Source of the DNA: Labia minor
Lineage: Eukaryota; Arthropoda; Insecta; Dermaptera; Spongiphoridae
DNA: 64,000 nucleotides
Reading direction: 5' to 3'
NCBI GenBank assembly: GCA_963082975.1
Contig: OY720346.1
Span: forward strand, 23,740,720-23,804,719
Shown: in pieces, positions 48,028 to 61,039 of the stretch
Layout of the letters: every line of letters starts with the position of its first letter
How positions within the stretch are numbered: the stretch's first letter is position 1
The notes under the pieces: generated by a model
What the model was told of the DNA's origin: nothing
What the model saw: the letters and a program-made list of their open reading frames with translations, nothing else
The model's database searches: none
Position numbers and translations under genes: made by a program

Positions 48028-48815
48028 GTCCAATCTTGTTCTCTGATAATAAATAAAGAAGGAATAAACACCCTAGAGTCCTAGAGAGGAATAATAAATA
48101 ACACTCCCGTAAGTTAAAGTATAACTAAAACAAGTTAATATTAACGAAGAAATGTTAACTAATGTTTAGTTAAGATGAGTATCGTTTGGACATTTGTCAA
48201 GCGACTATATTGAAATTATTAATTATTTAAAAACACTGTTTGAGACGATAAATCCAAAAAATAAAAAAGATAAACGGGAAGTATTTGTTTTTCATTTAAA
48301 CCATGTTCAAAACTGCTATATCGTTTTATGATAACCCTGTATAATGAGTGTAATTATATATATATTCATATTATAGTTTTAGGTTGTGAGTATTAAACAT
48401 TTAATATATTTATTTACATATTTAGTATATGTTTATATTAAAGTTGATATGATTTGATTATAAAAAGAAATACAACCAAATGACAACAATTATCAACTAA
48501 ATAGTTACAGTATGATAATTAATTATTCAAATGAGAGTATATATTATATAAATAAATAAAAATAATATATATGTTAATTCCTAAAACAAATCAAAATTCT
48601 ATTATTTAATTATTTAATATATTATAAATTAAATATTAACGTATGTTATTTTTAAATTAAAAATACTTGTTCATTTATTTATACTAAGAAAAATATGCAA
48701 AAACCGTTGTCCAATCTTGTTATCTGATAATAAATAAAGAAAGAATAAACATCCTAGAGTCCTAGAGAGAGGAATAATAAATAACACTACTGTAAGTTAA
48801 AGTATAACTAAAACA
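48028..48815. repeat. Pair of ~107 bp direct repeats
   Basis: A segment beginning GTTGTCCAATCTTGTT and ending AGTATAACTAAAACAA occurs at about 48028-48133 and 48709-48813 with few differences, about 680 bp apart. It could be short LTR-like ends or a segmental duplication. The interval between has no coding sequence and no primer-binding site was recognised. Confidence 0.6.
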
Positions 48816-49258
48816 AATTCATATTTTCATTATTATTTTTGACAATCTTTTCTTACTAAATATGGATCTAAAGTCATTCATTATTTATAAATAAAGATAA
48901 AAATTCATGTATTAATAAAATATTAGTAATATATAATAATATTTGTTTATAATGTTCATAATATTAAGATCAGTATAAACGGATATCTAAATATTTGTAT
49001 TATGATTAAAATAATGTAAATTAATCATGTAAGGGAATAAATATTTTAAATTAAGAAGCATAGCTAAATATTCTTGTTTTCAAATAAATGTATTAAGAAT
49101 TGTATTAAAAAATATATTTACTTATTATGTAGTAAAGAATAATTAGAGTTAATAAATTTAAAATAATGGTTATTTTAAAGAGAATAATTATGTTATCGTA
49201 GAATATCGTATCAATGTTATTTGAAAATATTTATCATTGAAATGTGATAATTTGAAAT
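48816..49258. other. AT-rich stretch
   Basis: Nothing recognised. Confidence 0.5.
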
Positions 49259-49508
49259 ATAAGAGAATTTTGTAAATAAAACCACATATTGATATTTGAT
49301 ATTGTAAATTTATTCAAAAAATACAAAAAATATACACAACGTTTCGATTGCTACTTCTGCAATCGTTATCAAGCGACTAAACTGTTCGAGCGTCACTGGT
49401 CACTGGACGAAGTAACTATCGAAACATTTTGTATATTTTTTGTATTTTTTGAATAAATTTACATTAACAAATATAAATATGTGGTTTTATTTACAAAATT
49501 CCCTTATA
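49259..49508. mobile_element. Fold-back element
   Basis: Arms of about 90 bp are inverted copies (left includes GAATTTTGTAAATAAAACCA and AATACAAAAAATATACA; the right is its complement). A roughly 55-base GC-richer loop between them contains CGAGCGTCACTGGTCACTGG. The outer ends read ATAAGAGAATTTTG and, reversed, ATAAGGGAATTTTG. Class unknown. Confidence 0.75.
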
Positions 49509-50099
49509 AATAAAAACAACCACCAAAGCTTTAATAATTGAATATCTACAAAAAAAGAATAATCTTATAATATTTATTAAAAATAGAGTGAAGTATAAAA
49601 ATTAAAAATATTTATAAATATATATATAAAAATTAAAAATATTAAAATATAAATATTCTATTGTCTTTTATTCCATGAGTAGGTTTTATTAATTTTTAGA
49701 TATTTTATTTTTTGAATTTTCTATTTTTTTATTCTCATTTACTTTTAAAATATGATTAAGATATATATATATGTTTTTTCAGAGCTTTCCAATACAAATT
49801 TAAAGGGTTAACAAAGTCGTTTTTTAAGGTTGAGTGATAAAAATAAAAAAAGGTTTCTTAAAGATTTATAAGACACTTAAATAAAAATTTTGTTAAAATA
49901 AAAGACAGGTTCACTGTTTTACACAACAGTTTTATCCATATGTCGAATTCAATAAAAAAGTAAATGACACATGGAGAAAGATCGCCGCTATTAAATTGAG
50001 ACAGGTGGTTTTCGAAAGGACCATTATTATTTTTTTTCTTTTATTTTTATTTCGAAGAAAAGAAGGTAATATTTATAAATAAATTAGAAATATAGAGGC
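49509..50099. other. AT-rich stretch
   Basis: Nothing recognised; TA tract at about 49759-49769. Confidence 0.5.
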
Positions 50100-50375
50100 T
50101 GTCAGGGTGAGTTGTTTGCAATAATGTCCAACTAGAGCAAAATTTCAGGACATGAAACTAGAATGGAAGAGGAAAATGGTGAAAAATATAGTGGTGGGGA
50201 GACCGATTGGGAAACATTCGCTTGGAAAACCAATGACTCGATGGGTGGACAATGTAGGAAAGGGAGTGAGAGAGATGGATGGTTATAGCTCAGGATAGGG
50301 ATACTTGGAGAAATGTGGTTGCTGCGGCCAAGAACTTTCGAATTCCGTAGAGCACCAGAGAAAGATAGATAGAGT
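50100..50375 (+). pseudogene. Short non-LTR RT tail fragment
   Basis: Contains the ends of the tail only: sequence equivalent to ARMEEEN...IGGETDWETFAWKTND (about 50158-50230), then RWVDNV (about 50238) and, frameshifted, DTWRNVVAAAKNF (about 50302-50341), followed by a GATA-like tail. No Helitron terminus adjoins it. Confidence 0.65.
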
Positions 50376-51801
50376 AAAATTTCTTCTTACATTTGTTATT
50401 TAATTTTAACTTTAATTTATTTCTTAGGTATGATTAAATCATATTTAATTTATTTTCAGAGTCGAAAAGATATATACTCATTTGGATATAAAGCCAACAA
50501 AAAATTAAAAGTTTTCTTTAATATTAATATTAACATTCTATGAACACTATATATAACATAATTAAATATCTTAATATAATTTAGAAATATCGATTGATGA
50601 CGTCATACATTAAGTAGTTTGCCATTTCCTTATTTTTAATATTTCATGCCAAGATTAAATAAATCAATATTTCTATCTTTAATATTATAAATAATAATAT
50701 TAAAAAAATATATAAAAAAAGAAAATTATACTAAAATATATATATCTTAAATATAAAAGAATTATTATGTGATGAAATAATAGAAAATATTATTAGTGAA
50801 GTTTGATTGATGATAAATTATATTCGAATAAAACCAAACCGAATTTCACTTAACCGAACCAGCCTGAACTAACTTCATCTTCATTTTACATCAGTTGCTA
50901 TTTTTTCAACTAGAATTTTACTATAAAGTACATATTATATACATATTTCTAATTTTGATAGTAATTATAATTACTAAAATCAGTCAAATTTGCTTATTCA
51001 TTGAGTTATAATCTATTTTATTTACAGATGAGGATCAAGATTTTATTATTAATGTGCCAATAAAATATACCCAATGTAAATAAGTTCACCTCCATATTAC
51101 AGATACGGATGTCAGTTCGAAATATTTCACACGCAGGCTTAATTTTCCCCCATAAAAAATAAATATTCTCAATCTAGAATCTTATATCAATATATATTCA
51201 AAATTATGATACGGTGAGCTGGTGGCTGAGAATACGATTTTGGGGAAGAATAGAAACACGCAACCCATTATATTTCCGAGAAATATAAAGGGTTAAAAAT
51301 AATTAAGGAAAAAAGCATTGTCGGTTTAATCACAAAAAGTCCAATTAAAAATATTTAGGAAAAAAAAGAAGGGTTTATGTTTAATTTTGTTGTTCCTCTC
51401 TTTACTCATAATAAGACCTGTATCCATCCATCACCGCGAAATTCATTCTCTAATAAAATTTTATTTAGATTTCCGATAATCACGTAGAGCCTTTGAACAG
51501 AAGATGGGTTGAATCTTCGAAAATATAAACACACTCGAGCTTATTTATCCATTTTTAATGCCGGAAGATTAAATTATGTTACCCACATGCCTTAAGGAAC
51601 CTGAAAATAGAATAAAATAATCGATTGCACCAGCATTATCATAAATAATCGAATCATGTCGTCTGATTTGTCGACTATTTATATTTTTTTATATTCTATA
51701 TATATATATATATTGAATACGCCCTCAAAAAAGGCTATAATTCAAATTTTTTAGAAGGAACTACGTAGAAAGAGTCTAGAGATAGAAATGAATAAACATC
51801 A
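50376..51801. other. AT-rich non-coding stretch
   Basis: No gene. TA tract at about 51699-51712. Confidence 0.5.
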
Positions 51802-52425
51802 TTTTTACTATCTCGCCAGAGATAGTATTGCGATCACGAAAATTTTCGATGTTGAGATTTTGATGTTTTTATACGTTTTGAAGGTTCCTGAATCATTTTC
51901 ACTAAGGTTGAGAAAAATGTCTGTGTGTGTGTATGTGTGTGTGTATGTGTGTGTGTATGTATGTAGGCAAGATTACGCAAAAACGGTTTGAGCTAGAATG
52001 ATGAAATTTGGTACATGGGCATTATTCAAAATTCATAGTTTTCTATCAACTTTTGAGAAATGTAGCTCAACCGGAAGAGGGTCATTACCTACAACGTTTT
52101 GATTTTTTTTCCTCTAAAGTGACCGTAAAAATAAAGATATATGTTTGATAATTTTTCACATGATTAATAATTGTATAAAACTGCTATATATAGAATTTCA
52201 GCTTGATTGATTCGCTGAAATTACCAGAATTAATTTTTTAACACTGCAAATCTCACGCGCCAACACGTGACGTGGTGCCATCAACAAAAAGCCAAACATG
52301 CGCTGGTTTAATATTTATTATTTATTATTTATAATTTATAATTAATTAAATTTAATTTAAATATAATATATTATGTTATTTAATCCAATTCAAATTGCGA
52401 GATAGTCGAGTGGAGACACTCCAGC
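51802..52425 (-). mobile_element. HINE-2 copy 3, reversed
   Basis: The 3' end lies at left (ACTATCTCGC 51807-51816 within the hairpin ACTATCTCGCCAGAGATAGT). The 5' end lies at right (GCGAGATAGT 52397-52406, hairpin GGAGACACTCC 52412-52422). Nearly identical to the plus copy at 30122. The TG microsatellite (51920-51965) makes a cysteine/valine-rich ORF that is not a gene. Confidence 0.8.
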
Positions 52426-55004
52426 TAATTTGATTAAATTTGTATATATTTTTTTTTTTTATGTTTGAACAAAAAGATTATTTGATAAATATATTTTAAG
52501 AAATGAAATAAATGAATAATTGAAGAAATGTATTTTTTTAATGATAATTTTAATATAATAAGAATTTTTTCCTGGGATTTGTGAATAACTGAATAAATAA
52601 TACCCCAATATTAAGAAAATAATAAAATTTGAGTAAATCATGGAAAAAAACTATATTTTTTAATATAAAAAAGTATTTCTTAACTTATAATAAGAATATT
52701 TAAATAAAAATATTATTAGAAGTATCGTATTTCGTTTTAATTTTGAAAATTAAAAAATATACCAAACGGTAAGCGTTTATATTTATTTAATAATATCAAT
52801 TAAATTTTTTTTTTGATTTTTCAAAAATTAAAATTATCTTTAAAATTAAAAAAATTAAACGTAAATAAATTGTAATGAAAATAATTTTTTATTATTACAC
52901 AATGTAGTTATATATTTATATATATATTTTTGTATTATTCAAGTGTTGTAAAAAGTATTAGTCATTTTAAGGGAGAATCATCGATTGGAGAGGAGGGGGA
53001 ATATTAAAAGACACATTCATCGAATTATTTCGTCAAATAAATTATACTTAAATACATAGATCAAATTATTTCATTTAGACTCAAATAATTTAATAAATAC
53101 CTAATATAATAAAAAGATTTATATTTCTTTTCAAATGTTCATTCTTCTATATTTTCTTAGAGAATTTTAGTTATTTTCAATATTCCATAGACATACCATA
53201 TATATATATATTATTTCCTTGTGATACCAATTCAATGTCTGGATTGATTCATCGATCTTTAAGTTCCTGTTATTGTTTGTCTCCTTTTATTAAATATTTT
53301 CAATGTTTCATCTTCTTTTGATTTTTGATTCCTTTCCAATTCCAATGGACATCTCACTGCTTTTCATGTCCAACTTTTTTTATTTTTTCTTTCCACTTCA
53401 CTCCTGTCATTCGGTTGGAATTCTTAAGATGTTTTCGTGTATAAATAATTCAATCTCGTCTTTTCAACCAGAAAGGAAAATAAAACTAACAGATAAAGAA
53501 TCTAACTGAACGGACTATTCATTCTTTAACGGATTGATATATAACAAAAAAAAAATGATGACTTTTTTAAATTTTTATTCTTTTAAAGAAATTTACAGAA
53601 ATATTTTTTATTTTTAAAGTACTTATATACTTCTAATATTTATAAAAAAAAATATATTATCCGAGGAATATAAAACTGGGGAGCAGTCCAAGGAGGGATT
53701 TAACAAAAGTTCGGAAGGAAATAAGATTCATTGAAAAGGAGATTGAATGGATATCATTTTTTTGTTTTTTGACAACATTCAAAATATATGATCCACTGAT
53801 TATATAATATCAGATAAAAACAATATACATAAGCATATGTCCTTTATTTTGTAATATTATTGGATGAACAAAACACTTTGAAATGTAATTTTTAAATTAT
53901 CATGTTTTATATTAATAAATAAAATGATTTAATGAATAAAAAATGGAAATATTATTTTTTTTTAGTGTTTCCATAAATATATATTTTAACTACCTATATA
54001 TATTTAAATTTTATTATTATTCTTTATGTAAAAGGTCTGTTCTAAGAGTCATATTATGTGATTTTCATTTTATAATTTTAATACAAATAACAATTTATAA
54101 TTAATTTTTTTTGAAAATTTCTATTCTATATAAATTTTAAATGAATCACTTGATATAAAGGATCAAACGACTTTTCCTAGTTTTTTTTAAAAAAAATTAA
54201 AATATTTTTATTTATCAGTTTAAAAAATACATATATATATATATTATATTTATAGTGTGTTCAGGAAAAAAAGATTTTAATTATCAAACAAAAAATAAAA
54301 TAATAAGCATCAGATTGTGGAGGGGGCTATCATTTGACAATTTGAATGGATTGAGAGTGATGGTTGTGTGAATGAAATATTTAATACATATATAGTTATA
54401 TATGCTTGTTGAGGCTAAAATTTAGATCATTTAACAACATTTCTTAAATTTTACCTAAATTATGATTATAAGACTTTGGCTTTTTCTATATAATATATAA
54501 AATATGATCACAGATAAAAAAAAAATAAAAATAGAAGAATTATTTAATTTAGCGATGAACAGTCTACGCAGGGAAAAAGAAAAAAAAATAGAAAAGGGTG
54601 AGATTCCCAGATGATGAAAATAGCGGCGGTTGGCTTCGTTAACTGTGAATGAAGATCCAACACGGAAACCTGACTAAGGCGGCGAGTAAGTATTTATTTT
54701 AAATTTGGCACCGACGCCAAAAGAAAGTTTACTTTCCTCAAATTCCACATTGATATTCATCTTGTATAAGATGAGATTAGGTAAATTAATCAGATGTATT
54801 ATAGGTATATAACAAATAAATAAATATTAAAAATTTTTTTTTTAAAATATCTTCAAATTTAATATATGTATATAATTAAATAATTAATAAATAATTAATC
54901 ATTTATATATATATATAATTAGAAAAATATAAATAATTATAAAAAATATTTTTAGAAATATTAATTTATATATAGAAGAAATTGCAAGAAAATTAATAAA
55001 AATA
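52426..55004. other. AT-rich stretch with one GC-richer patch
   Basis: At about 54600-54730 a patch (GAAAATAGCGGCGGTTGG...GGCGGCGAGTAAGTATT) has an acceptor-like CCCAG and a donor-like GTAAGT on the plus strand, but the frame between closes quickly. On the minus strand it is open for about 35 codons. Not called as an exon. The rest is AT-rich. Confidence 0.4.
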
Positions 55005-55449
55005 TCTATATATTTAATACGATAGTGTCCGTCTGTACGCAAAAAACTCCAGAGCCTAAACTACAAGGAGTAAGGTAACCAAATTTTTCTGAGGTGAAGG
55101 GTACCTCAAATGATGAAAAATAAAAAAGAAATTAGAATCTTAGGTAACTCCTGAGCTGAGCTGCGGGTGTTCCATTTTCCAGAAATATATATAAAGGAGA
55201 GTGTTTGTATGTATGTAATTTGTTTACTTTTTTGCTGTCATAGAAACAGATATATATATAATTAGAACCTCTCTCTCTCCCTCTATTTAAAATTTTAAAA
55301 AATGGAGTGTTCTAACCAAATTAAGAAATTTAAATTCCTTATGCAACATTGATAGGCAATGAATTGGACTGGAAGAGGAGACATATGATTAGAGAAATTG
55401 GGGAAAAATCAACCGAAATGTAATTAAACAAAAAAATTCAAGAATTATG

Positions 55450-56265
55450 CTACAGATACGACTTACATACAATTAACATACAAAATGTAGAATTTGAAAA
55501 AGTATAAATATTTAAATACTTAAGATCTCTAATCACGAAGGATAATAACATTCGAGAAGAATTTAAATCGACGTTGTAATTGAGCAACGCCTGTTAAGCA
55601 GTAAAGGGGCTTATCTCATCAAAGAGGATCAAAATTAAAATATATAAAACAATTATTTTTCATGTTGATCGATGACTAGGGTGACCATATTTCGAAAACA
55701 CCAAACCGGGACAAACTGTATACCTTTTTTTTAGAACTAAATTGAAAAAATTTTGAAAAAAAAATTACGAAATGTCCTAAATATTGAAAAAAACGGGACA
55801 GTAGGGTGTCCCGAAGACATTTTTGGGACAGAGCACCTAAAGACGGGACGTTTGGTCTCCCTATCGATGACTCTGGGAGACGAGAGTAGATTTAGAGTAT
55901 TTGTGAGATTAATATTGTTCGCAGCATTTATAGGCCAAAAGAAGATGAGGTCACAGGGGGATGGCGGAGATGCCATAACGAGAAATAATGTCCAGATATA
56001 GTTAAGATTATAAAATCAAGAAGGCTGGGATGGGAAGGGGACGTGGTTGGAATTGGAGAAGCTAGAAATTGGGAGAAACCGAATGGGAAACTTCCTGTGG
56101 AAGACCAAGGACCAAGGTGGGTGGACAATGAAGGAAGGGACATGGGAGAGATGGGACAGGGTAGGATTTGAATGTAGCTCAGGATAGGGACGCTTAGAGA
56201 AATGTGGATGCTGCGGCTAAGAACTTTCGAAAACTGTAGAGACACAGAGTTAGATAAATACAATA
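55450..56265 (+). pseudogene. RT-tail fragment inside Helitron 5
   Basis: Order preserved as in a non-LTR polymerase tail: NIQNVEFEKV and ITKDNNIREEF (about 55470-55570), AVKGLISSK (about 55600), the MITE (55678-55862), then VFVRLILFAAFIGQKKMRS (about 55895-55950), GHVVGIGEARNWEKPNGK-like sequence (56035-56095), and near the end LREMWMLRLRTFEN in place of DTWRNVVAAAKNF. Stops and frameshifts throughout. Confidence 0.65.
55678..55862. mobile_element. AGGGTGACCA MITE, second intact copy
   Basis: 185 bp, starts AGGGTGACCATATTTCG, ends GGGACGTTTGGTCTCCCT. Flanked by ATCGATGACT at 55668-55677 and 55863-55872, the same duplication as in Helitron 4. The insertion therefore happened once in the ancestral Helitron (or its RT source) and was copied with it. 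Confidence 0.75.
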
Positions 56266-56473
56266 ATAATATATAATTAATTTACTGATTAAATTAAAAT
56301 ATATTTTACAAGAAAACAAATACATGTCTTATCTACTTATACTGATTGAAACAAAATGGATGAAAACCTTTTACATACAGACTTTCAACCAAATACTATG
56401 TATCACTCGGGGGTACAGGGGGCGGAGCCCCCGTCTAGGTGTGAAGAGCGCCGAAGGCGCTCGGAGCAGCTAG

Positions 56474-59400
56474 TTATAATTTAATTTATAGTATGAGTCA
56501 ACTTATTCTTATTACTATTATTTATCTCTTCATGACATTTTTTTTTAAATAAAATGTTATCATTAAAGTAAAAATATAACTAGGAAATATTTGATAGGAA
56601 GAATTTATATCTCAAACTATTAGTATTAAATAAATTTAAGCTAATTATAATATAATCTTAGTGTAATTGTAATAATATAATAATAGATGTATAATAATTA
56701 AAAAAAAAAAATTAATATGATGATAATGATGATTATTTTAGTATTTTTAAACTTGTAAAAAATATATTTTATGGTTTCAATTAAAATATATAATTTGGAA
56801 TTTTTAAAAATAATTTAAAATTTAATTTAAAATTAAAAATAAAAATTCTCTATAATAAATAAATATTAATGCGATATATTCAACTGAAAATAGAATGATT
56901 AGAACTAAGAATAGAGTAGAAAAAAAGAATTTATTTTAATGATAATGATAATTTTTATTTTTTTTACTTAATTCTTAAATTGCATTATAATTTTTACATA
57001 AAATGACCAATAGATTATTTTTGGAATAATACTATAAGTTTAGATTAAATATTGTGTGGGGAATAAAATAAAAATAAAATCCTATCTAAAATTCAGGTCA
57101 AATAACAAATAAAAAAAATAATTGTATAGATAATTTTTATAGGGAAATATTACATAAGGAACTTAATTTAAAAATTCTTACTAAACATTATTCTTCTATT
57201 TTTCAGTTTAAGAATATTAAGTTTATTTATTAATTTTTGATTTTATATTATTCTATAAAAAAATTTAGCTCTAGTTCTATTTAAAGTATTTATTGATCAT
57301 TAAGAAAGATGGATTAACATAATTAAATAAAAAGAAAGTTTTATATGGATATGAGATTCTCCTCAATGATATTGAATATTCCATTCATTAATCAATTTTT
57401 TTCTCCATGAGAGTCAATTCATCATTTGTTGATTATGATGTTGATCTGTCCTGGTCTGGCGATGATAAAAGCAAGGAAGCTAAAAAATAAACAAATGTTA
57501 TCGTATACGTCGAGTATTTATTCACGTCTCTCGTTAGTCGAGGGTGCGGGGACACACCCAACCAGGACGGTCACTGGCCGATGTGATCAACTCAATGGTT
57601 CAAGAGATTTCCAGGGTTGTAATCGTGCTGGAATTTCTCCATCCATTTATTGATTTTTTTTTAATTGATATCAGTGATTATTGCTATCAGCGTGAAAATG
57701 ATTAACGACGGGTATTGAAATTATTCTTTTAATAAATGAAAATATGGTATTTAAAAAAAAAAAATTATATATTTTTTAATGAAAAAAAATCAATGTCTTT
57801 AATTAAATTAAAAAAAAAACAAAGAAAGGATTATTTAAACTCCCTCAAAGATGTTATTGCTCTTTTATTTAAAATTGAGTTTGCTCATAAGGTTCCAGGG
57901 CGTGTACAGGAAATCAGGAACTGAAATATCAGGTTACCTTGTTTTCCCTTTTGGGTAGAATTTTGTTCATATTCTTTTGAAAAAATTCACAACGGAAACA
58001 GAACATGGAGAAACTTAAAACGGAAATACCTGTCAAAATTTGCGAAACAAAATTGTTTATATTTTTATTTCCTTTTTTACTCACAGATATATATATATAA
58101 AGATATAAATAAAAGTATATATTTATTGTAAATATATTTCTATATCAATAATTTCACCCCATTAATTCTTATTCTCGAAATCTAATTATTTACTATTAAA
58201 TTATAATTGAAATTATTTAATTTTAAATTTTTCATATCATTTTTTTCACTAGAAAAAGTTAATTCTTTTAAAAGATTTTTTTTAAATTTATTATAAAAAA
58301 AATTATCGTTGATCTTTAAAAATCTATTTTTATTTTATTTCCAGGATCAGATCTTTATTTATTTAGATGATTTTTTTATGATAATAGAATATAAAAAGAT
58401 AAAGATTATCCTATATTTTTTTATTTATTAATAAATACAAGATTTCATTTTAAGAAATTTACTGATACGAGTGAAGGATTGGGTATTATCACCTTCTTCT
58501 TGAATCTTAATAAAATTGATTTGATATAAATATAATCGAGATTTATTCAGTTAGGACAAGGCTTGGTCACAAATGCTTTTATGAAATCATTTTTGGGAAA
58601 GATATAATTTAATTTATACACAAAAAATTGTTTGTGGTTTTAAAGAGTTGGTTAATTCTTACAATTTGTAAATGAATGTATTTCCCTATATTTTATAAAT
58701 ATAATATAAACTTTGAAATCGGATGTCGATCAAAAAACAGGAATTTATTTGCAATAAGATTTATTTTTTCGGTTAAATAGAAAAAATATGTATTTTAATT
58801 TTTTTTTTTTGATGTTTCAATTTGAATGAAATTTTTAAATAGTTTATAAATAATTTAGGATTGTTTATTTTCTAAAATTATTGTTGTTTATTCTTGAAAA
58901 TGCTAATGAATGTCCGTCCCTAACAATTTAACAAAAGATAAAATAATCTGTTACTGTAATTGAAGTGATTTTTTAGTAAATAATAATTGTATTTATTATA
59001 AGTTGATTATTCAAATTACTATGTCAGTTAAACTAATCTCCGATAATTAGGAATTATAAATGTTTCTTGTTCGTCATTTGTATCATTTTTCAATTCATTT
59101 CACCTACATGAAATAATAATATTTAGGTCAATGAATAAATTTCTATGTGGAACTATACATCTTTCTCTCTATCAGAATAATAGAAAATATTTTCCACATG
59201 AGATAGAATTTTAATTCCAATACATAAATTGTATATTTTTCCTATTGAATATTATTTAAATAATCTTTTGTGAGAACAATTTCAAGTTTTTTCTCCTTGT
59301 AATAATAAAGTAGGCTTATTTGTTCATTTTGTAAATAAATAGTATACATATTATTATATTACGAAGAGTATTTTTATGTTTTTTTTTTAATTAAATTAAA

Positions 59401-60792
59401 AATTTTGTGTAAAAGTAATCTAATTTAAATAAGCCGTTCAGGTAACCTAGATTAAGTTAATTTTATTATGGTACGTTAAGCTCACAAAAGAATTTAAACC
59501 AATAAAAGAGATTTTTAAATTTTATAATGTTTTTTTTTTTTATTAAATGGGCCAATAAGATAAATGTGATCTTTTTCATAAAACTTGATGTTAATTTAGA
59601 TAATTTTGTCAACGCTCAGAGCGGTACAAGATTTTAACAAAGTTCGTTTACCAATGGTTAAATTGGGTTCGGTTGAAATTAAAATTTATATTATCAGATT
59701 ATTTGTAGATTAATTTTAAAATTTATTATGTTTATATTATAAAATTTATATTATTCAATTAACGAATTTTCTTCAAAATAAGATGAAAAGGGAGGAAGAG
59801 GGGATATAAGGGTTCAAACTCCCCTATAAAACCACTCCTCTCTTATATAATGATAATTATAATATTATGAGCAGCTGCTAAGATGATGTTTCAAATCAAA
59901 ATGACACCCTGCATGATAATTTATATATAAATATATTATATAATTAATTCATTTTTATAATTTATTTATTTATAGTCTATTTAAATTAAATTTTGTTTTC
60001 ATTTTGGAAAAATTCACCCCTTTGTTTTTTGAACTTTATTTGACATCTTTGAGATGACATAATCTGTCATTTTCAATTACAAAGTAATAGTCTATTAACT
60101 TAAAAAAAAAAACTAAAATAAAAAATTATTTTAAATTTGTATTCTATCGCTTTCAATTAAATCACAAGGAGTAATGCTGTTATAAGGGTTTGAAAATTGG
60201 AATGTAAATTTCATAATATGTAATACATTATTGAGCTCTTTATATCAATATTTAAATTTATATTTCATGTTACCTTCATTTCACACTTTTTATTCTTTGA
60301 AAATATTAAGCAAACAATTATAGAAGGCATCAACTAAAAAAATTACCAAAGCTAAAGAAATGTTATCAAATTTCATAGAAGGTAGACAAAAATTTAATTT
60401 AAAAATAAATAAAAAGACCTTCTGGAGGAATGTTCTTCTAAGAAACGGAATATTATTAATATTAATCACAAAAGAATAAACATCACGATAAAAAAAAACA
60501 AATAAATGATTTATTTATCAATTCCAATATTACAAATTAATGTGATTTTTTGAGAAATAGATAATGTAAAATTATTAATTGATTTTATATTAATTTATTT
60601 TATATTCTTTGTTATTTTTTTTAGTGATTGTAATTAATATTCAAAAATAAAATTGAATTACTAGCTTGGATAAAAAAAATTGAATTATATGTTTAAAAGA
60701 CAAAATCATATCAATATTTTTTTTTTTATTAGTATTTTAAAACTGGAAGTTAATTTAAAAATCTGTCAAAGAGGTTGTTTTGTAATTCTTAC
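56474..60792. other. AT-rich stretch, probably intron 1 of Lrch
   Basis: No coding sequence recognised. A less AT-biased patch at about 57440-57650 (CTCTCGTTAGTCGAGGGTGCGGGG, GGACGGTCACTGGCCG) gives a 75-codon ORF with no known domain; it may be a conserved non-coding block. A second small ORF at 57736-57924 is lysine-rich AT sequence. Both are left uncalled. Confidence 0.45.
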
Positions 60793-61039
60793 CTGCAATC
60801 ACGGTGTCTAAGAGATTGTATTTATTTTGCACATTCGTTGTACTTGTACTACTACACGGCACTGGGAAGTCTTTTAACTTTCGGCCACTTAATTTCAACT
60901 CGCCGCTTAGATGGGCCTCCTCTAAGATACGCTCCAAGGATCGTGTCAACTTATTAGCTGTTTGATTGAGATGATGGTGATGTCGATGATGATGATGATG
61001 ATGGGTCCCAGGGGAGGTATTTGATGCTACCATCGCCAT
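60793..61039 (-). CDS. Lrch, first coding exon (leucine-rich repeat and calponin homology scaffold protein)
   Basis: Encodes the N-terminal 82 residues. ATG at 61037-61039 has A at -3 and G at +4, and is the first ATG after an in-frame TGA (61055-61057). Residues 13-23 are a His run (HHHHHHRHHHH). Residues 34-59 (SLERILEEAHLSGELKLSGR, then KLKDFP) match the conserved leader just before the leucine-rich repeats of LRCH proteins, and residues 74-82 (YNLLDTVIA) match the NHDLTDT-type sequence that leads into the first repeat. An insertion rich in Ser/Thr (60-73) separates them. The exon ends GCAG|GTAAGA, phase 1; the next exon should begin by completing an Asp codon. Family members are cytoplasmic or cortical scaffolds with LRRs and a C-terminal calponin-homology domain; none of those exons was found here. 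Same strand as and downstream of the mEF-G1 gene. Confidence 0.85.

Larger units (their letters stand above)
55005..56473 (+). mobile_element. Complete non-autonomous Helitron 5
   Basis: Starts TC after A (55004) with TCTATATATTTAATACGATA; ends CTAG (56470-56473) before T; twin hairpins GGGGGC-GGA-GCCCCC and GAGCGCC-GAA-GGCGCTC near the end. Almost identical to Helitron 4 over the first ~300 and last ~180 bp, so both moved recently. Carries the longest RT-tail fragment and the AGGGTGACCA MITE. No Rep/helicase. Confidence 0.8.

Noticed and set aside
51788..51991. Cysteine/valine-rich ORF on the plus strand, and its counterpart at 30546-30755 on the minus strand
   Set aside because: Both are translations of the HINE-2 end and its CA/TG microsatellite; the repeated CVCV pattern comes from the dinucleotide tract, not a protein.
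54600..54730. Candidate plus-strand exon between CCCAG and GTAAGT
   Set aside because: The frame starting at the candidate ATG closes after 13 codons and the other frames are shorter; no homology recognised.
55928..56263. 111-codon minus-strand ORF, and similar ones at 28144, 32365, 36955, 42923 and 18066
   Set aside because: All are antisense to the same non-LTR RT tail, which is GC-richer and so has fewer stops on the opposite strand.
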